Positions 1 through 7,586 of a DNA stretch of 53,803 nt are shown piece after piece. The stretch spans positions 1 through 53,803 of the forward strand of contig JAZROQ010000001.1 of NCBI GenBank assembly GCA_045648765.1. The letters run 5' to 3'. The translations under genes and the position numbers were made by a program. Origin of the DNA: RGIG3009 sp045648765. GTDB taxonomy: Bacteria; Bacillota; Clostridia; Oscillospirales; Acutalibacteraceae. The notes under the pieces are model-generated. The model ran no database searches and was not told where the DNA came from. It worked only from the letters and a program-made list of their open reading frames with translations. Every line of letters starts with the position of its first letter. Within the stretch, counting starts at the first letter, position 1.

Positions 1-545
1 CGATCCGACTTGATAAGACAAATGCACACGCCGTCGGGTTTTAGCACTTGGCGCATGGCGGGGAAAATTTTAGAGAGCGAAATAAACGATACATCGGCAG
101 TGACCATATCACAAACAGTGCCGAGTTGTTCCGCGGTCAAGCGACGGGCGTTGGTTCGTTCCAACACGGTTACGCGTTCGTCGTTACGTAATTTCCAATC
201 CAGAATACCATAGGCAACGTCAACGGAAAAAACATGCGCGGCGCCGTTTTGCAACAAGCAATCGGTAAACCCGCCATTACTGGCGCCAATGTCACAAACA
301 ATCATATTCTGAACAGTGGGGGAAAAACATTGCAACGCTTTTGCTAGTTTATAACCGGAACGACTGGCATATTGTTTTGCTTTTTCGGTTAACGTCAGCA
401 CGGTATCGGCGCGGACAGAAGCACCCGGCTTGTCTGCCGGAACGTGTCCAATATAAATACGACCGGCCATAATCAGCCCGTTTGCTTCTTCGGCAGATAT
501 GCCGAATTGTTTCATAACCAAGGAATCTAAACGTATCATTTCCAT
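1..545 (-). CDS. tlyA: TlyA-family rRNA 2'-O-methyltransferase, 3' end cut by window
   Basis: Reading leftward from ATG 545, the first ~50 residues form an S4-type RNA-binding domain (IRLDSLV, then LIMAGRIYIG and DKPG). After a SRSGYKLAKAL linker comes a Rossmann methyltransferase with the SAM-binding stretch CDIGASNGGFTDCLL, then DVAYGILDWKLR and ERTNARRL, all typical of TlyA. Members methylate 16S/23S rRNA cytidines on the ribose; hemolysin is a historical name. About 181 codons are present, and the roughly 85-90 C-terminal residues expected for the family lie beyond position 1. A GGGGTGA ribosome binding site sits about 10 nt before the ATG, and a near-consensus promoter lies at 569-597. 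In many Clostridia tlyA sits beside sporulation and isoprenoid genes; those would be further left. Confident on family, less so on the exact rRNA target. Confidence 0.9.
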   Translation of the reverse strand, partial: MEMIRLDSLVMKQFGISAEEANGLIMAGRIYIGHVPADKPGASVRADTVLTLTEKAKQYASRSGYKLAKALQCFSPTVQNMIVCDIGASNGGFTDCLLQNGAAHVFSVDVAYGILDWKLRNDERVTVLERTNARRLTAEQLGTVCDMVTADVSFISLSKIFPAMRQVLKPDGVCICLIKSD

Positions 546-568
546 TAAACCAATTCACCCCAAATCTT

Positions 569-597
569 ATTGTACGCAAAGAGTGAAAGCGTGTCAA
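569..597 (-). promoter_or_regulatory. Sigma-A promoter of tlyA
   Basis: On the minus strand TTGACA (597-592), a 17-nt spacer and TACAAT (574-569) match the vegetative consensus. The -10 lies about 24 nt before the tlyA start. Confidence 0.75.
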
Positions 598-607
598 TAA
601 AAAAAGG

Positions 608-636
608 TTTACTTTTGCGCAAAAAAAGGTTAAAAT
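608..636 (+). promoter_or_regulatory. Probable promoter of the NUDIX-CDF operon
   Basis: TTTACT (608-613), a 17-nt spacer and TAAAAT (631-636) lie 36 nt before the GTG start of the NUDIX gene, back to back with the tlyA promoter. The -35 is only a fair match. Confidence 0.5.
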
Positions 637-672
637 AAATAGATAATATTTTATTTGTGTTAGAAATAGGGG

Positions 673-1224
673 GTGACGGCAACGGAACATTGGGACTTAT
701 TTGACCGTAACGGCAAACCGCTTTGCCGTACAATCCGCCGCGGCGAACGGTTGCATGCCGGCGAATATCATTTGGTAGTACATATTTGGGTTGCTAACTC
801 CGTTGGTCGTTTTTTGATTCAACGCCGTTCACCGCGCCGTAAACTGATGCCAAACGTTTGGGCGGTAACAAGCGGCTCTGCTGTGGCGGGGGAAGATAGT
901 TTGACTGCCGCAAGGCGCGAACTGTCAGAAGAATTGGGTATCACCTTGCCGAAGGAATCGTTTCAAAAAGTAGGCAGAATCACGCGCCGTAATTCGCTTT
1001 GCGATGTTTGGTTGGTGTGCAAAGACGTTGCAGTGCCGGATATGCGATTGCAACGGGAAGAGGTTTCACAAGTGCGTTGGGTAACTCCTGATCAATTGAT
1101 GAAAATGATTAAAGAACGTTCTTTTCACCATTACGGTGTTTCGTATTTCCGCTTTGTTTTTGAAACAGTGAGCAAACTGATGGGAAAAAACATGGTACCC
1201 GAGGAGGATTTTCATGCTGACTGA
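673..1224 (+). CDS. NUDIX hydrolase
   Basis: 183 aa. The Nudix box is intact at about residues 72-94: G, five residues, E, seven residues, then RELSEELGI, supplying the Mg2+-binding glutamates. The family hydrolyses nucleoside diphosphates linked to another moiety; the N-terminal pattern (HWDLFDRNGKP, then EYHLVVHIW) resembles the isopentenyl-diphosphate isomerase-like NUDIX group common in Firmicutes, so the substrate is open. GTG 673 is the only start that keeps the conserved N-terminus; an in-frame stop lies 6 nt upstream and the AGGGG is unusually close to the GTG. The 3' end overlaps the next gene by 11 nt, indicating translational coupling. Confidence 0.88.
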   Translation: MTATEHWDLFDRNGKPLCRTIRRGERLHAGEYHLVVHIWVANSVGRFLIQRRSPRRKLMPNVWAVTSGSAVAGEDSLTAARRELSEELGITLPKESFQKVGRITRRNSLCDVWLVCKDVAVPDMRLQREEVSQVRWVTPDQLMKMIKERSFHHYGVSYFRFVFETVSKLMGKNMVPEEDFHAD

Positions 1225-2380
1225 ACGGTTGATTAAACTGTTTGTTAAAAAACCGGATATGGTTAATGACACGGCAGTGCGCACCGCTTATGGCAAATTG
1301 GCAGGAGGCGTTGGTATTGCCGCTAACGTAGTTCTCTTTTTGTTCAAACTGATAGCAGGGCTTTTGTCCGGCAGTGTTGCGATTATTGCCGATGCATTTA
1401 ATAACTTATCTGATGCAGGTTCTTCCATTGTGACGTTAATCGGTTTTCGGTTATCGGGTGCGCCTGCGGATGCAGAACACCCTTTTGGGCATGGACGAGT
1501 GGAATATTTATCTGCACTTACGGTGGCTGCCTTAATTATGTTAGCAGGTTTTGAATTGGCGGGAAGTGCATTCCAAAAAATCTTGCATCCCACGGTATCG
1601 GAATTTTCGTGGTTGACAAACGTTATTTTGATAGTAGCTATTGCAGTTAAATTATGGATGGCATATTTTAACCGCAATATTGGCAAACGTATTCATTCTC
1701 ATGCATTGTTTGCGGCAGCAACTGATAGTCGTAACGATGTGATTTGTACGGCAGTTGTTTTGGTTTCTGCAATTTTTACCGAAATCACCGCTATTCCGGT
1801 GGATGGTTATGTCGGTGTAGCGGTGGCATTGTTTGTTATATGGGCAGGCTTTTCCATCATGCGGGAAACTATTTCGCCTTTGCTTGGTGAAGCACCTTCG
1901 CCCGAATTGGTGGAGGATATTCGCCGCATTGTTATGTCGCAAGACGGTGTGGTGGGTATTCACGATTTGATCGTGCATAACTACGGCCCCGGTCGTTGCT
2001 TGGTATCTCTTCATGCCGAAGTTCCCGCACACGGCGACATTTTGCATAGCCACGAACAAATTGATACTATTGAACGTATGTTGTTGGAAGAACTCAATGT
2101 GATATCTTGCATTCATATGGACCCCGTGGATACCGAAAACGAAGAAGTTACGGCATTACGCGCCTTAACGGAAACGGTGTTAGGGGATATTGATAAGTCG
2201 CTGAGTTTGCACGATTTCCGTGTGGTGTTTGGTGAAGAACGTTCAAATGTGATTTTTGACGTGGTGGTTCCTTTCAATTATGCCCACAAAGAAATGTTAC
2301 AAGCGGAAATACAGCGGAGATTGCAAATGGTCAATCCGCATCTTTATGTGGTGCTGACCATTGAGCATAGTTTTGTGTGA
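1214..2380 (+). CDS. Cation diffusion facilitator (CDF) transporter
   Basis: 388 aa. Six predicted membrane helices occupy about residues 30-220, followed by a cytoplasmic dimerisation domain of about 170 residues. Metal-site motifs are visible: ADAFNNLSDAG in TM2 (D60, N64, D67), HPFGHGRVEY (89-98) in the TM2-TM3 loop, and ATDSRNDV in TM5. CDF proteins export Zn2+, Mn2+, Fe2+ or Co2+ by proton antiport. Asn64, where many Zn2+ exporters have His or Asp, means the metal cannot be assigned from sequence alone. GAGGAGG lies 7 nt before the ATG, inside the end of the NUDIX gene. Confidence 0.93.
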   Translation: MLTERLIKLFVKKPDMVNDTAVRTAYGKLAGGVGIAANVVLFLFKLIAGLLSGSVAIIADAFNNLSDAGSSIVTLIGFRLSGAPADAEHPFGHGRVEYLSALTVAALIMLAGFELAGSAFQKILHPTVSEFSWLTNVILIVAIAVKLWMAYFNRNIGKRIHSHALFAAATDSRNDVICTAVVLVSAIFTEITAIPVDGYVGVAVALFVIWAGFSIMRETISPLLGEAPSPELVEDIRRIVMSQDGVVGIHDLIVHNYGPGRCLVSLHAEVPAHGDILHSHEQIDTIERMLLEELNVISCIHMDPVDTENEEVTALRALTETVLGDIDKSLSLHDFRVVFGEERSNVIFDVVVPFNYAHKEMLQAEIQRRLQMVNPHLYVVLTIEHSFV

Positions 2381-2381
2381 T

Positions 2382-3290
2382 ATGACAGCCTATATTGTAT
2401 ATAACGGTTTTTGGAACGCGGTACCACCCGATCCGGTACAGCGTTTACATACGGCATTACAAAAGCACAACGTGTCTGCACGTATGGTGCCGAATACCGC
2501 GTTGACGGCGTGCTTTTCCGATACTGTCCGTATTTTACAAGCGGATGGCACGGCATTGAGTGTTGACGATTTTCTTTTGTTTTGGGATAAGGATACGCGC
2601 TTGGCTTTTTCTGCCGAAAGCGCGGGGTTGCGGGTGTATAATACGGCGGCTTCTATTGCACGTTGCGATGACAAAAGCGAAACGCACCGTGTTTTAGCAG
2701 CAGCGGGTGTTCCTATGCCCGAAACGCTGGTGGCCCCTATGACGTATGTGGATATTACAAAACCGATAGAATCGTTTTTGGATACCGCGCAACAAGTGTT
2801 GGGATATCCCATGGTATTCAAAGAATGCTACGGTTCGTTTGGCAACCAAGTGTTTTTGGCAAACAATCGCGAGGAACTTAAAAACCTTGCCTATACCCGT
2901 GAAGCACGTCCCTTTTTAGTACAACAATTTATCCATGAAGCAGCAGGGGAAGATAGGCGGTTATATGTTGTTGGTGACCGTGTGGTTGCTGCTATGAAAC
3001 GGCAGTCACAAACGGATTTTCGGGCTAATTTGGGACAAGGCGGCACCTCACAGGCCTATGTTCCTACCGAAGAAGAAACGGAACTTGCCATCCGTTGTTG
3101 CCGCTTGTTAGAGTTGCAGTTTGGCGGTGTGGATTTGTTGATTTCTCAAAACGGTCCATTGGTATGCGAAGTGAACTCCAATGCCCATATGGCGGGGCTT
3201 ATTGCGTGTACCGGTGTGGATGTGGCAGATGAAATTGTCAAAGAAGTGCTGCGCCGTGAAACAGAAAGGAAGAATGTATGGAGCAATTAA
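2382..3290 (+). CDS. ATP-grasp protein, RimK-like
   Basis: 302 aa from ATG 2382. An N-terminal segment (about 1-85) precedes an ATP-grasp fold with KETHRVL-like entry, a lysine-bearing YPMVFKECYGSFGNQVF strand and loop, LVQQFIHEAAGEDRRLYVVGDRVVAAM, and the Mg2+-binding end VCEVNSNAH. This resembles RimK, LysX and alpha-L-glutamate ligases, which join an amino acid to a carboxylate using ATP. The substrate is unknown. The start is uncertain: ATG 2382 begins 1 nt after the CDF stop and has a weak ribosome binding site, while in-frame TTGs at 2361 and 2373 overlap the CDF gene. It sits within a tightly packed four-gene operon. Confidence 0.82.
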   Translation: MTAYIVYNGFWNAVPPDPVQRLHTALQKHNVSARMVPNTALTACFSDTVRILQADGTALSVDDFLLFWDKDTRLAFSAESAGLRVYNTAASIARCDDKSETHRVLAAAGVPMPETLVAPMTYVDITKPIESFLDTAQQVLGYPMVFKECYGSFGNQVFLANNREELKNLAYTREARPFLVQQFIHEAAGEDRRLYVVGDRVVAAMKRQSQTDFRANLGQGGTSQAYVPTEEETELAIRCCRLLELQFGGVDLLISQNGPLVCEVNSNAHMAGLIACTGVDVADEIVKEVLRRETERKNVWSN

Positions 3291-3862
3291 AAGACGTTTT
3301 TGCCGGCAATTTAATTCAATTGCGTACCGCGGCGGGATTAACACAAGCGGAACTGGCGGCAAAAATCAACTATTCCGATAAATCGGTTTCTAAATGGGAA
3401 CGAGCAGAAGCATTGCCGGATTTGGTAGTTGCCAAAGAGTTGGCGGCCATTTTTGGTGTTAGTGTAGATTTTATGCTGACTTCGCACGATGGTTGGGACG
3501 GCAAACCCGCAAAAGTGCAATACAGTACCGGCATGATAACAGCAGTAGCTTTGCTTGGTATCTTTACTTTGGCAACGTTGATATTTGTGCTGTTGCGTTG
3601 GATTTTACAAGAACCGATATGGTTGGTTTTTGTGGTTGCCATGCCGATTGCACTTATTACATTGTTAATACTTAACAGTGTGTTTCACAAAGTGAAATAT
3701 CATCCGGTGGTGGTTTCACTGCTGTTGTTTGGCATTTTTGCCATGGTATATTACATTCTTCATGTGTACTGCCACGTGTTTCATCCGTGGGAATTGGTTT
3801 TTGTATGGATTCTCGCGCAAATCGTGGTGTTGTTTAGTTTTAACATTCGTCGGAAAAAATAA
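3278..3862 (+). CDS. XRE-type HTH domain with membrane tail
   Basis: 194 aa. Residues about 5-65 are a Cro/CI-type helix-turn-helix (LIQLRTAAGLTQAELA, then SDKSVSKWERAEALPD). Residues about 85-190 hold four hydrophobic helices, so the DNA-binding domain is tethered to the membrane. The gene overlaps the ATP-grasp gene by 13 nt and has AAGG 5 nt before the ATG. HTH proteins of this layout are common in Clostridia and often regulate the operon they close, possibly in response to an envelope signal; that role is inference. A strong bidirectional terminator follows directly. Confidence 0.8.
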   Translation: MEQLKDVFAGNLIQLRTAAGLTQAELAAKINYSDKSVSKWERAEALPDLVVAKELAAIFGVSVDFMLTSHDGWDGKPAKVQYSTGMITAVALLGIFTLATLIFVLLRWILQEPIWLVFVVAMPIALITLLILNSVFHKVKYHPVVVSLLLFGIFAMVYYILHVYCHVFHPWELVFVWILAQIVVLFSFNIRRKK

Positions 3863-3870
3863 TTCGTTCA

Positions 3871-3910
3871 AAAAAGGGCCGCAAAGAGATTTCTCTTTGC
3901 GGCCCTTTTT
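3871..3910. terminator. Bidirectional terminator
   Basis: GGGCCGCAAAGAGA and its complement (3876-3906) form a long stem flanked by A and T runs on both sides. It ends both the rightward NUDIX-HTH operon and the leftward DUF47 gene, whose stop codon is inside the T run. Confidence 0.9.
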
Positions 3911-4373
3911 AACTGTTTTTTATCAAAAGATGTTCCAAACAAAAAACAGCGTGCTGTCCACAATGTAACAAATCGTGAAAAACGGGAGAAGGGGGAGTGG
4001 TTTTAAATTGGCGTTCTATCTTAAAAAGAAAAGGAGCAGCTATATCAGACGAATGTAACAGTTGTTCCGTGGCTAATGCCAATGCCCGACAAGCATTTGC
4101 GCCTTCAAGGAAAATTTTTTTTGCAAATGCCACTTCTTGTGCCGCTTCTTTTATCGATTCGCACGCTTGCCGAAAACTCCAAATATCTTCGCGATCAAAA
4201 GGTGTAATAAAGGCTTTTTTTAGCAACAAAAACGCCGCTTCCGAGGCTATGTTGGAAGCTTTTCGTTTAACATTAATTTCATCTAAGGTTAATTCATGGA
4301 CGCCTTCTAATAAAGCGGCAGATTCTTCCAACACTTGCTGGCATCGAAGTAAAATATCTTCGGTAATTCCCAC
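3909..4373 (-). CDS. DUF47 / PhoU-like protein, short
   Basis: 154 aa from GTG 4373, chosen because GGGAGTG lies 8-9 nt upstream; an in-frame ATG at 4427 has no ribosome binding site. The mostly helical sequence contains AFITPFDREDIWSFRQACESI, the signature region of DUF47 proteins (putative phosphate transport regulators). These are normally about 200-210 aa and encoded beside a PiT phosphate transporter. Here both ends look shortened and no transporter is adjacent. It could be a minimal PhoU-like regulator acting in trans, or a decaying paralogue. Family assignment rests mainly on the FITPFDREDI motif. Confidence 0.75.
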   Translation of the reverse strand: MGITEDILLRCQQVLEESAALLEGVHELTLDEINVKRKASNIASEAAFLLLKKAFITPFDREDIWSFRQACESIKEAAQEVAFAKKIFLEGANACRALALATEQLLHSSDIAAPFLFKIERQFKTTPPSPVFHDLLHCGQHAVFCLEHLLIKNS

Positions 4374-4431
4374 AAAGTTCACTCCCTTTGTATATCGTAT
4401 CAAAAAGCAGTGATTTTTATGACACAAATTA

Positions 4432-4459
4432 TTGGACGAGCATACACTGAAAATATAAA
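4432..4459 (+). promoter_or_regulatory. Probable promoter of mazF
   Basis: TTGGAC (4432-4437), a 16-nt spacer and TATAAA (4454-4459) lie about 60 nt before the mazF start. No second gene fits between promoter and toxin gene. Confidence 0.45.
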
Positions 4460-4520
4460 GACGAATGATTAAAGAAAAGAAGTATGGGCAAAAATAGAAG
4501 TGACAAGGAGGAAAAATGCC

Positions 4521-4877
4521 ATGATGAACATTCGTCGGGGAGATATTTATTATGCCGATTTAAGTCCGGTAATCGGTTCGGAACAAGGCGGGACTCGACC
4601 GGTTTTGATTGTACAAAACGATATAGGGAATCGATTTAGCCCAACAGTGATTGCGGCGGCAATTACCAGTCAAAAAGATAAAGCCAATTTACCCACACAC
4701 ATTCAAGTGGACTCTGTTGGAAGTGGGTTAAGCAAAGATTCTATTGTGTTGTTGGAACAAATTCGCACCCTGGACAAGCAACGATTGCGTGAACATATGG
4801 GACGACTGGACGAGCCTTCCATGGACCGTATCAATCACGCCTTACAAATCAGTTTTGGATTGGGCGATTCGCAATAA
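4521..4877 (+). CDS. mazF: MazF/PemK-like endoribonuclease toxin, no antitoxin beside it
   Basis: 118 aa. RRGDIYYADLSPVIGSEQGG, then RPVLIVQND and AAAITSQ, plus the later EQIRTLD are the classic MazF/EndoA core; the fold is an SH3-like barrel that cleaves single-stranded mRNA at short motifs. GGAGG sits 9 nt before ATG 4521 (a second ATG follows at once). In Bacillus the antitoxin gene lies directly upstream; here the 60-nt leader holds only an 11-codon frame, so the antitoxin is missing locally or encoded elsewhere. Length and catalytic-core residues look intact, so this is not obviously a pseudogene. Confidence 0.9.
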   Translation: MMNIRRGDIYYADLSPVIGSEQGGTRPVLIVQNDIGNRFSPTVIAAAITSQKDKANLPTHIQVDSVGSGLSKDSIVLLEQIRTLDKQRLREHMGRLDEPSMDRINHALQISFGLGDSQ

Positions 4878-4880
4878 CAA

Positions 4881-4912
4881 AACCCCACCGATAAGTATCG
4901 GTGGGGTAGTTT
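4881..4912. terminator. Bidirectional terminator
   Basis: CCCCACCGATA (4883-4893) pairs with TATCGGTGGGG (4896-4906), with A-rich and T-rich flanks. It separates mazF from the convergent malic enzyme gene. Confidence 0.85.
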
Positions 4913-4922
4913 TATGGTTTGG

Positions 4923-6095
4923 TTAAATTCGGGCAACACCGGTTTCTTTGGCAACTTTGATAACCGCTTCGGCAACAGCCTTTGCCACGCGTTTATCAAG
5001 CGCAGGGGCAATGATGTTTTCTTCGGTGATTTCATCATCGGGAATCAATGCCGCCAATGCATACGAGGTGGCAACTTTCATTTCCTCGTTAATGCAAGAA
5101 GCACGGCAATCCAAAGCACCACGGAAAATACCGGGGAAGGCCAACACGTTGTTGATTTGGTTCGGGAAATCCGAACGACCGGTACCCACCACGCGAGCGC
5201 CCGCTTTTTTGGCAACGTCGGGCATGATTTCGGGGTTGGGGTTTGCCATGGGGAAGAGAATGCAATCGTCTGCCATGCTCTTGACCATTTCTTCGTTTAC
5301 CAAATTCGGTGCCGAAACACCAATGAACACGTCAGCACCGCAAAGCGCATCGGCAAGTGTACCTTTTTTGTGTTCCAGGTTAGTAACCTTGGAGATGGCT
5401 TCTTGTGCGGGGTTGTTATGCTCGTCACCTTCGCAAACAATGCCGAATTTGTCACAGAACGTAAGGTGTTTGACACCCATGTTCATCAAATGTTTACCAA
5501 TGGCAATACCGGCAGAACCGGCACCGTTGATAACCACTTTCACGTCACCGATTTGCTTTTTCACCAATTTAAGCGCATTGATAAGCGCGGCGGCAACCAC
5601 AATGGCGGTGCCGTGTTGGTCGTCGTGGAACACGGGGATATCGCAGATCTCTTTGAGCTTCTGCTCAATCTCAAAGCAACGCGGAGCAGAAATATCTTCC
5701 AAGTTGATACCGCCAAACGAACCCGAAAGCAGATAAATGGTGCGAACGATTTCGTCAACGTCTTTGCTCTTGATGCAAAGCGGGAACGCGTCTACATCGG
5801 CAAACTCTTTAAAGAGTGCACATTTGCCTTCCATAACCGGCATACCGGCTTCGGGACCAATGTCACCCAAACCGAGAATAGCCGTACCGTCGGTGATAAC
5901 CGCAACCAAGTTGGAACGGCGGGTCAATTCATAAGATTTATTGATATCTTTGTTGATTTCCAAGCAGGGCTCGGCAACACCGGGGGTGTAAGCGAGCGAA
6001 AGATCTTCGCGCGAGTTGATGGGTGCGCGGGAGATCACCTCAATTTTACCTTGCCATTCATAGTGCTTTTTAAGCGATTCTTCTCTGATATTCAT
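4923..6095 (-). CDS. NAD-type malic enzyme
   Basis: 390 aa, the usual length of the short bacterial malic enzymes. It oxidatively decarboxylates malate to pyruvate. The N-terminal catalytic domain has SLAYTPGVAEPC, ITDGTAILGLGDIGP and FHDDQHGTAIV (metal and catalytic residues); the NAD domain has VVINGAGSAGIAIGKHL; and MANPNPEI and GRSDFPNQINN close the active site. It starts 3 nt after the stop of the Ldh2-family gene, so both are one transcript. In this pair the upstream enzyme can make malate from oxaloacetate and this one can yield pyruvate, shifting electrons between cofactors. NAD rather than NADP preference is inferred from family, not proven. Confidence 0.95.
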   Translation of the reverse strand: MNIREESLKKHYEWQGKIEVISRAPINSREDLSLAYTPGVAEPCLEINKDINKSYELTRRSNLVAVITDGTAILGLGDIGPEAGMPVMEGKCALFKEFADVDAFPLCIKSKDVDEIVRTIYLLSGSFGGINLEDISAPRCFEIEQKLKEICDIPVFHDDQHGTAIVVAAALINALKLVKKQIGDVKVVINGAGSAGIAIGKHLMNMGVKHLTFCDKFGIVCEGDEHNNPAQEAISKVTNLEHKKGTLADALCGADVFIGVSAPNLVNEEMVKSMADDCILFPMANPNPEIMPDVAKKAGARVVGTGRSDFPNQINNVLAFPGIFRGALDCRASCINEEMKVATSYALAALIPDDEITEENIIAPALDKRVAKAVAEAVIKVAKETGVARI

Positions 6096-6098
6096 GTC

Positions 6099-7208
6099 TT
6101 ATTCCTCCCACGGGAATTTGTATTGTGTCAAACCGAGTTCATCGCGCACAGCAATGATTTCTTTTTGAACCGATTCGTTAATCGGCACACCGGATTCACG
6201 TGCCAAACGAATTTCGTATTCTTTTTCACCGGCAGTGTAAATGCGCTCGGCACCCGGAGCTTTTTTGGAAGCTCTCATGCTGCGGCAAATGTCACCGGCT
6301 TTTTTACGGGCCAAATCTTCACCCAAGAAGTGGTCAGTGTCAATGGCAATGAACCAGTGGCCAAGTTGATACGGACGAATGTTGCCGTTTTCATCTTTGC
6401 CGTCAAGGTCTTTGCCGTAAGCACCGTCTTGCAAAATAGAGGAGAAGAATTCCACCGCCAAAGCAAAACCGTAGCCTTTGTAGCCACCCAAAGCTTCACC
6501 GATACCGCCCAAAGTGGTCAAGGCAGCTGTGCCGCCGCGAATCTTTTTAAGCGCCACACCGGCATCGCCTTCCACAGCTTCACCGTCAATGCTGATAATG
6601 GTGCCGGGATGCACGTCTTCGCCAATGCGTTCGTAATATTCCACTTTGCCGTTTTGCGTAATGGAAGTAGCGCAGTCAAAGTTAAAATCAAACGCTTCGT
6701 CGGTGGGAACACCGATGGTAAAGGGGTTGGTACCAAACATACCTTCCACACCGTGGGTCGGAGCAACAGAGGGACGAGCGTTAGTACCGGTCATGCCGAT
6801 GCAACCGGCTTTTGCCGCCATAGAGGAATAGTAACCCGCAATGCCGTAGTGGCAAGAGTTTCTCACAACTACCATACCCATACCGTATTCTTTGGCTTTG
6901 GCAATTGCCATGCTCATAGCTTTGTAACCAATCACTTGTCCCATACCGTGGTGACCGTCGATAACCGCGGTGGTGGGAGTTTCTTTAATGATTTCAAAGT
7001 TGGTCACCGCTTGTTGGATACCGGCTTTGATTCTGTCCAAATACACCGGCTTAAAACGGTTAACACCGTGCGATTCAATGCCGCGTTTGTCACTTTCCAA
7101 AAGAACGTCGGCGCAAATTTCGGCGTCTTCTCTCGGAATTCCGTAACCGACAAAAGCATCGATAACGAAAGAGGTAATGGTTTTCCAGTCCACAATGTTC
7201 TTTTTCAT
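6099..7208 (-). CDS. Malate/L-lactate dehydrogenase family (Ldh2) oxidoreductase
   Basis: 369 aa. The fold is the Ldh2/YlbC/ureidoglycolate dehydrogenase type, not the classic Rossmann MDH. Landmarks are SHGVNRF, VVRNSCHYGIAGYYSSMAA, GTNARPSVAPTHG, GTNPFTIGVP and LGGYKGYGFALAVE. Family members reduce 2-oxo acids such as oxaloacetate or pyruvate with NAD(P)H. The start at 7208 is fixed by AGGAGGG 9 nt upstream; an open frame continues to 7328 but has no ribosome binding site. Linkage to malic enzyme argues for malate as product. The leader of about 130 nt contains a long hairpin, noted separately. Confidence 0.92.
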   Translation of the reverse strand: MKKNIVDWKTITSFVIDAFVGYGIPREDAEICADVLLESDKRGIESHGVNRFKPVYLDRIKAGIQQAVTNFEIIKETPTTAVIDGHHGMGQVIGYKAMSMAIAKAKEYGMGMVVVRNSCHYGIAGYYSSMAAKAGCIGMTGTNARPSVAPTHGVEGMFGTNPFTIGVPTDEAFDFNFDCATSITQNGKVEYYERIGEDVHPGTIISIDGEAVEGDAGVALKKIRGGTAALTTLGGIGEALGGYKGYGFALAVEFFSSILQDGAYGKDLDGKDENGNIRPYQLGHWFIAIDTDHFLGEDLARKKAGDICRSMRASKKAPGAERIYTAGEKEYEIRLARESGVPINESVQKEIIAVRDELGLTQYKFPWEE

Positions 7209-7243
7209 GTAAAAGTCCCTCCTGAAAAATAATAAAAAAATTA

Positions 7244-7296
7244 AGAGAAACGCAAAAGTAAAGGTATCGTCGATACCCTTTACTGCTCCGTTTCTC
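7244..7296 (-). promoter_or_regulatory. Long stem-loop in the 5' UTR of the malate operon
   Basis: GAGAAACG (7244-7251) pairs with CGTTTCTC (7289-7296). Inside, AGTAAAGGTATCG pairs with CGATACCCTTTACT with one bulged base. The fold lies between promoter and start codon and has no T run, so it is not an ordinary terminator. It could be an mRNA stabiliser, a protein-binding site or part of a regulatory RNA; nothing in it matches a riboswitch I recognise. Confidence 0.6.
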
Positions 7297-7345
7297 CAAA
7301 TCTCTAAACGAAATATGAAATTGTGCAACGCGCTTCTCTTTTATT

Positions 7346-7374
7346 ATAATACAATATACTACCTTTTTTGTCAA
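7346..7374 (-). promoter_or_regulatory. Promoter of the malate operon
   Basis: On the minus strand TTGACA (7374-7369), 17 nt, then TATTAT (7351-7346). Transcription would start near 7339, about 130 nt before the gene. Confidence 0.8.
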
Positions 7375-7420
7375 TAACAGCGCCGGTATAAAGAAAAAAT
7401 AATTTTTGGCAGAAAAACAG

Positions 7421-7450
7421 TTGACAAACCCGACAAGTCGGTGCTATAAT
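7421..7450 (+). promoter_or_regulatory. Promoter of tRNA-Leu(GAG)
   Basis: TTGACA (7421-7426), 18 nt, TATAAT (7445-7450), ending 14 nt before the mature tRNA 5' end. Confidence 0.85.
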
Positions 7451-7464
7451 AACCACTGCTGTAT

Positions 7465-7548
7465 GCGAGGATGCTGGAATAGGCAGACAGGCACGTTTGA
7501 GGTGCGTGTGTCGTTGACGTGTGGGTTCAAGTCCCATTCCTCGCACCA
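7465..7548 (+). tRNA. tRNA-Leu (GAG)
   Basis: The acceptor arm GCGAGGA pairs with TCCTCGC. The anticodon stem CACGT/GCGTG holds loop TTGAGGT, giving anticodon GAG. A long variable arm and T arm GTGGG/CCCAT are present, and CCA is encoded (7546-7548). It reads CUC and CUU leucine codons. Confidence 0.95.
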
Positions 7549-7550
7549 GA

Positions 7551-7583
7551 AAAAACTCTTGTTCGAAAGAACAAGAGTTTTTT
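7551..7583 (+). terminator. Terminator of tRNA-Leu(GAG)
   Basis: AAAACTCTTGTTC and GAACAAGAGTTTT enclose a GAAA tetraloop and are followed by a T run. It begins 3 nt after the tRNA. Confidence 0.9.
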
Positions 7584-7586
7584 CAG

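Noticed and set aside
4914..7232. A 772-codon open frame on the plus strand
   Set aside because: It lies wholly antisense to the malic enzyme and Ldh2-type genes, both of which have full family motifs, ribosome binding sites and a promoter. Its own sequence shows no domain; it is a mirror of their codon bias.
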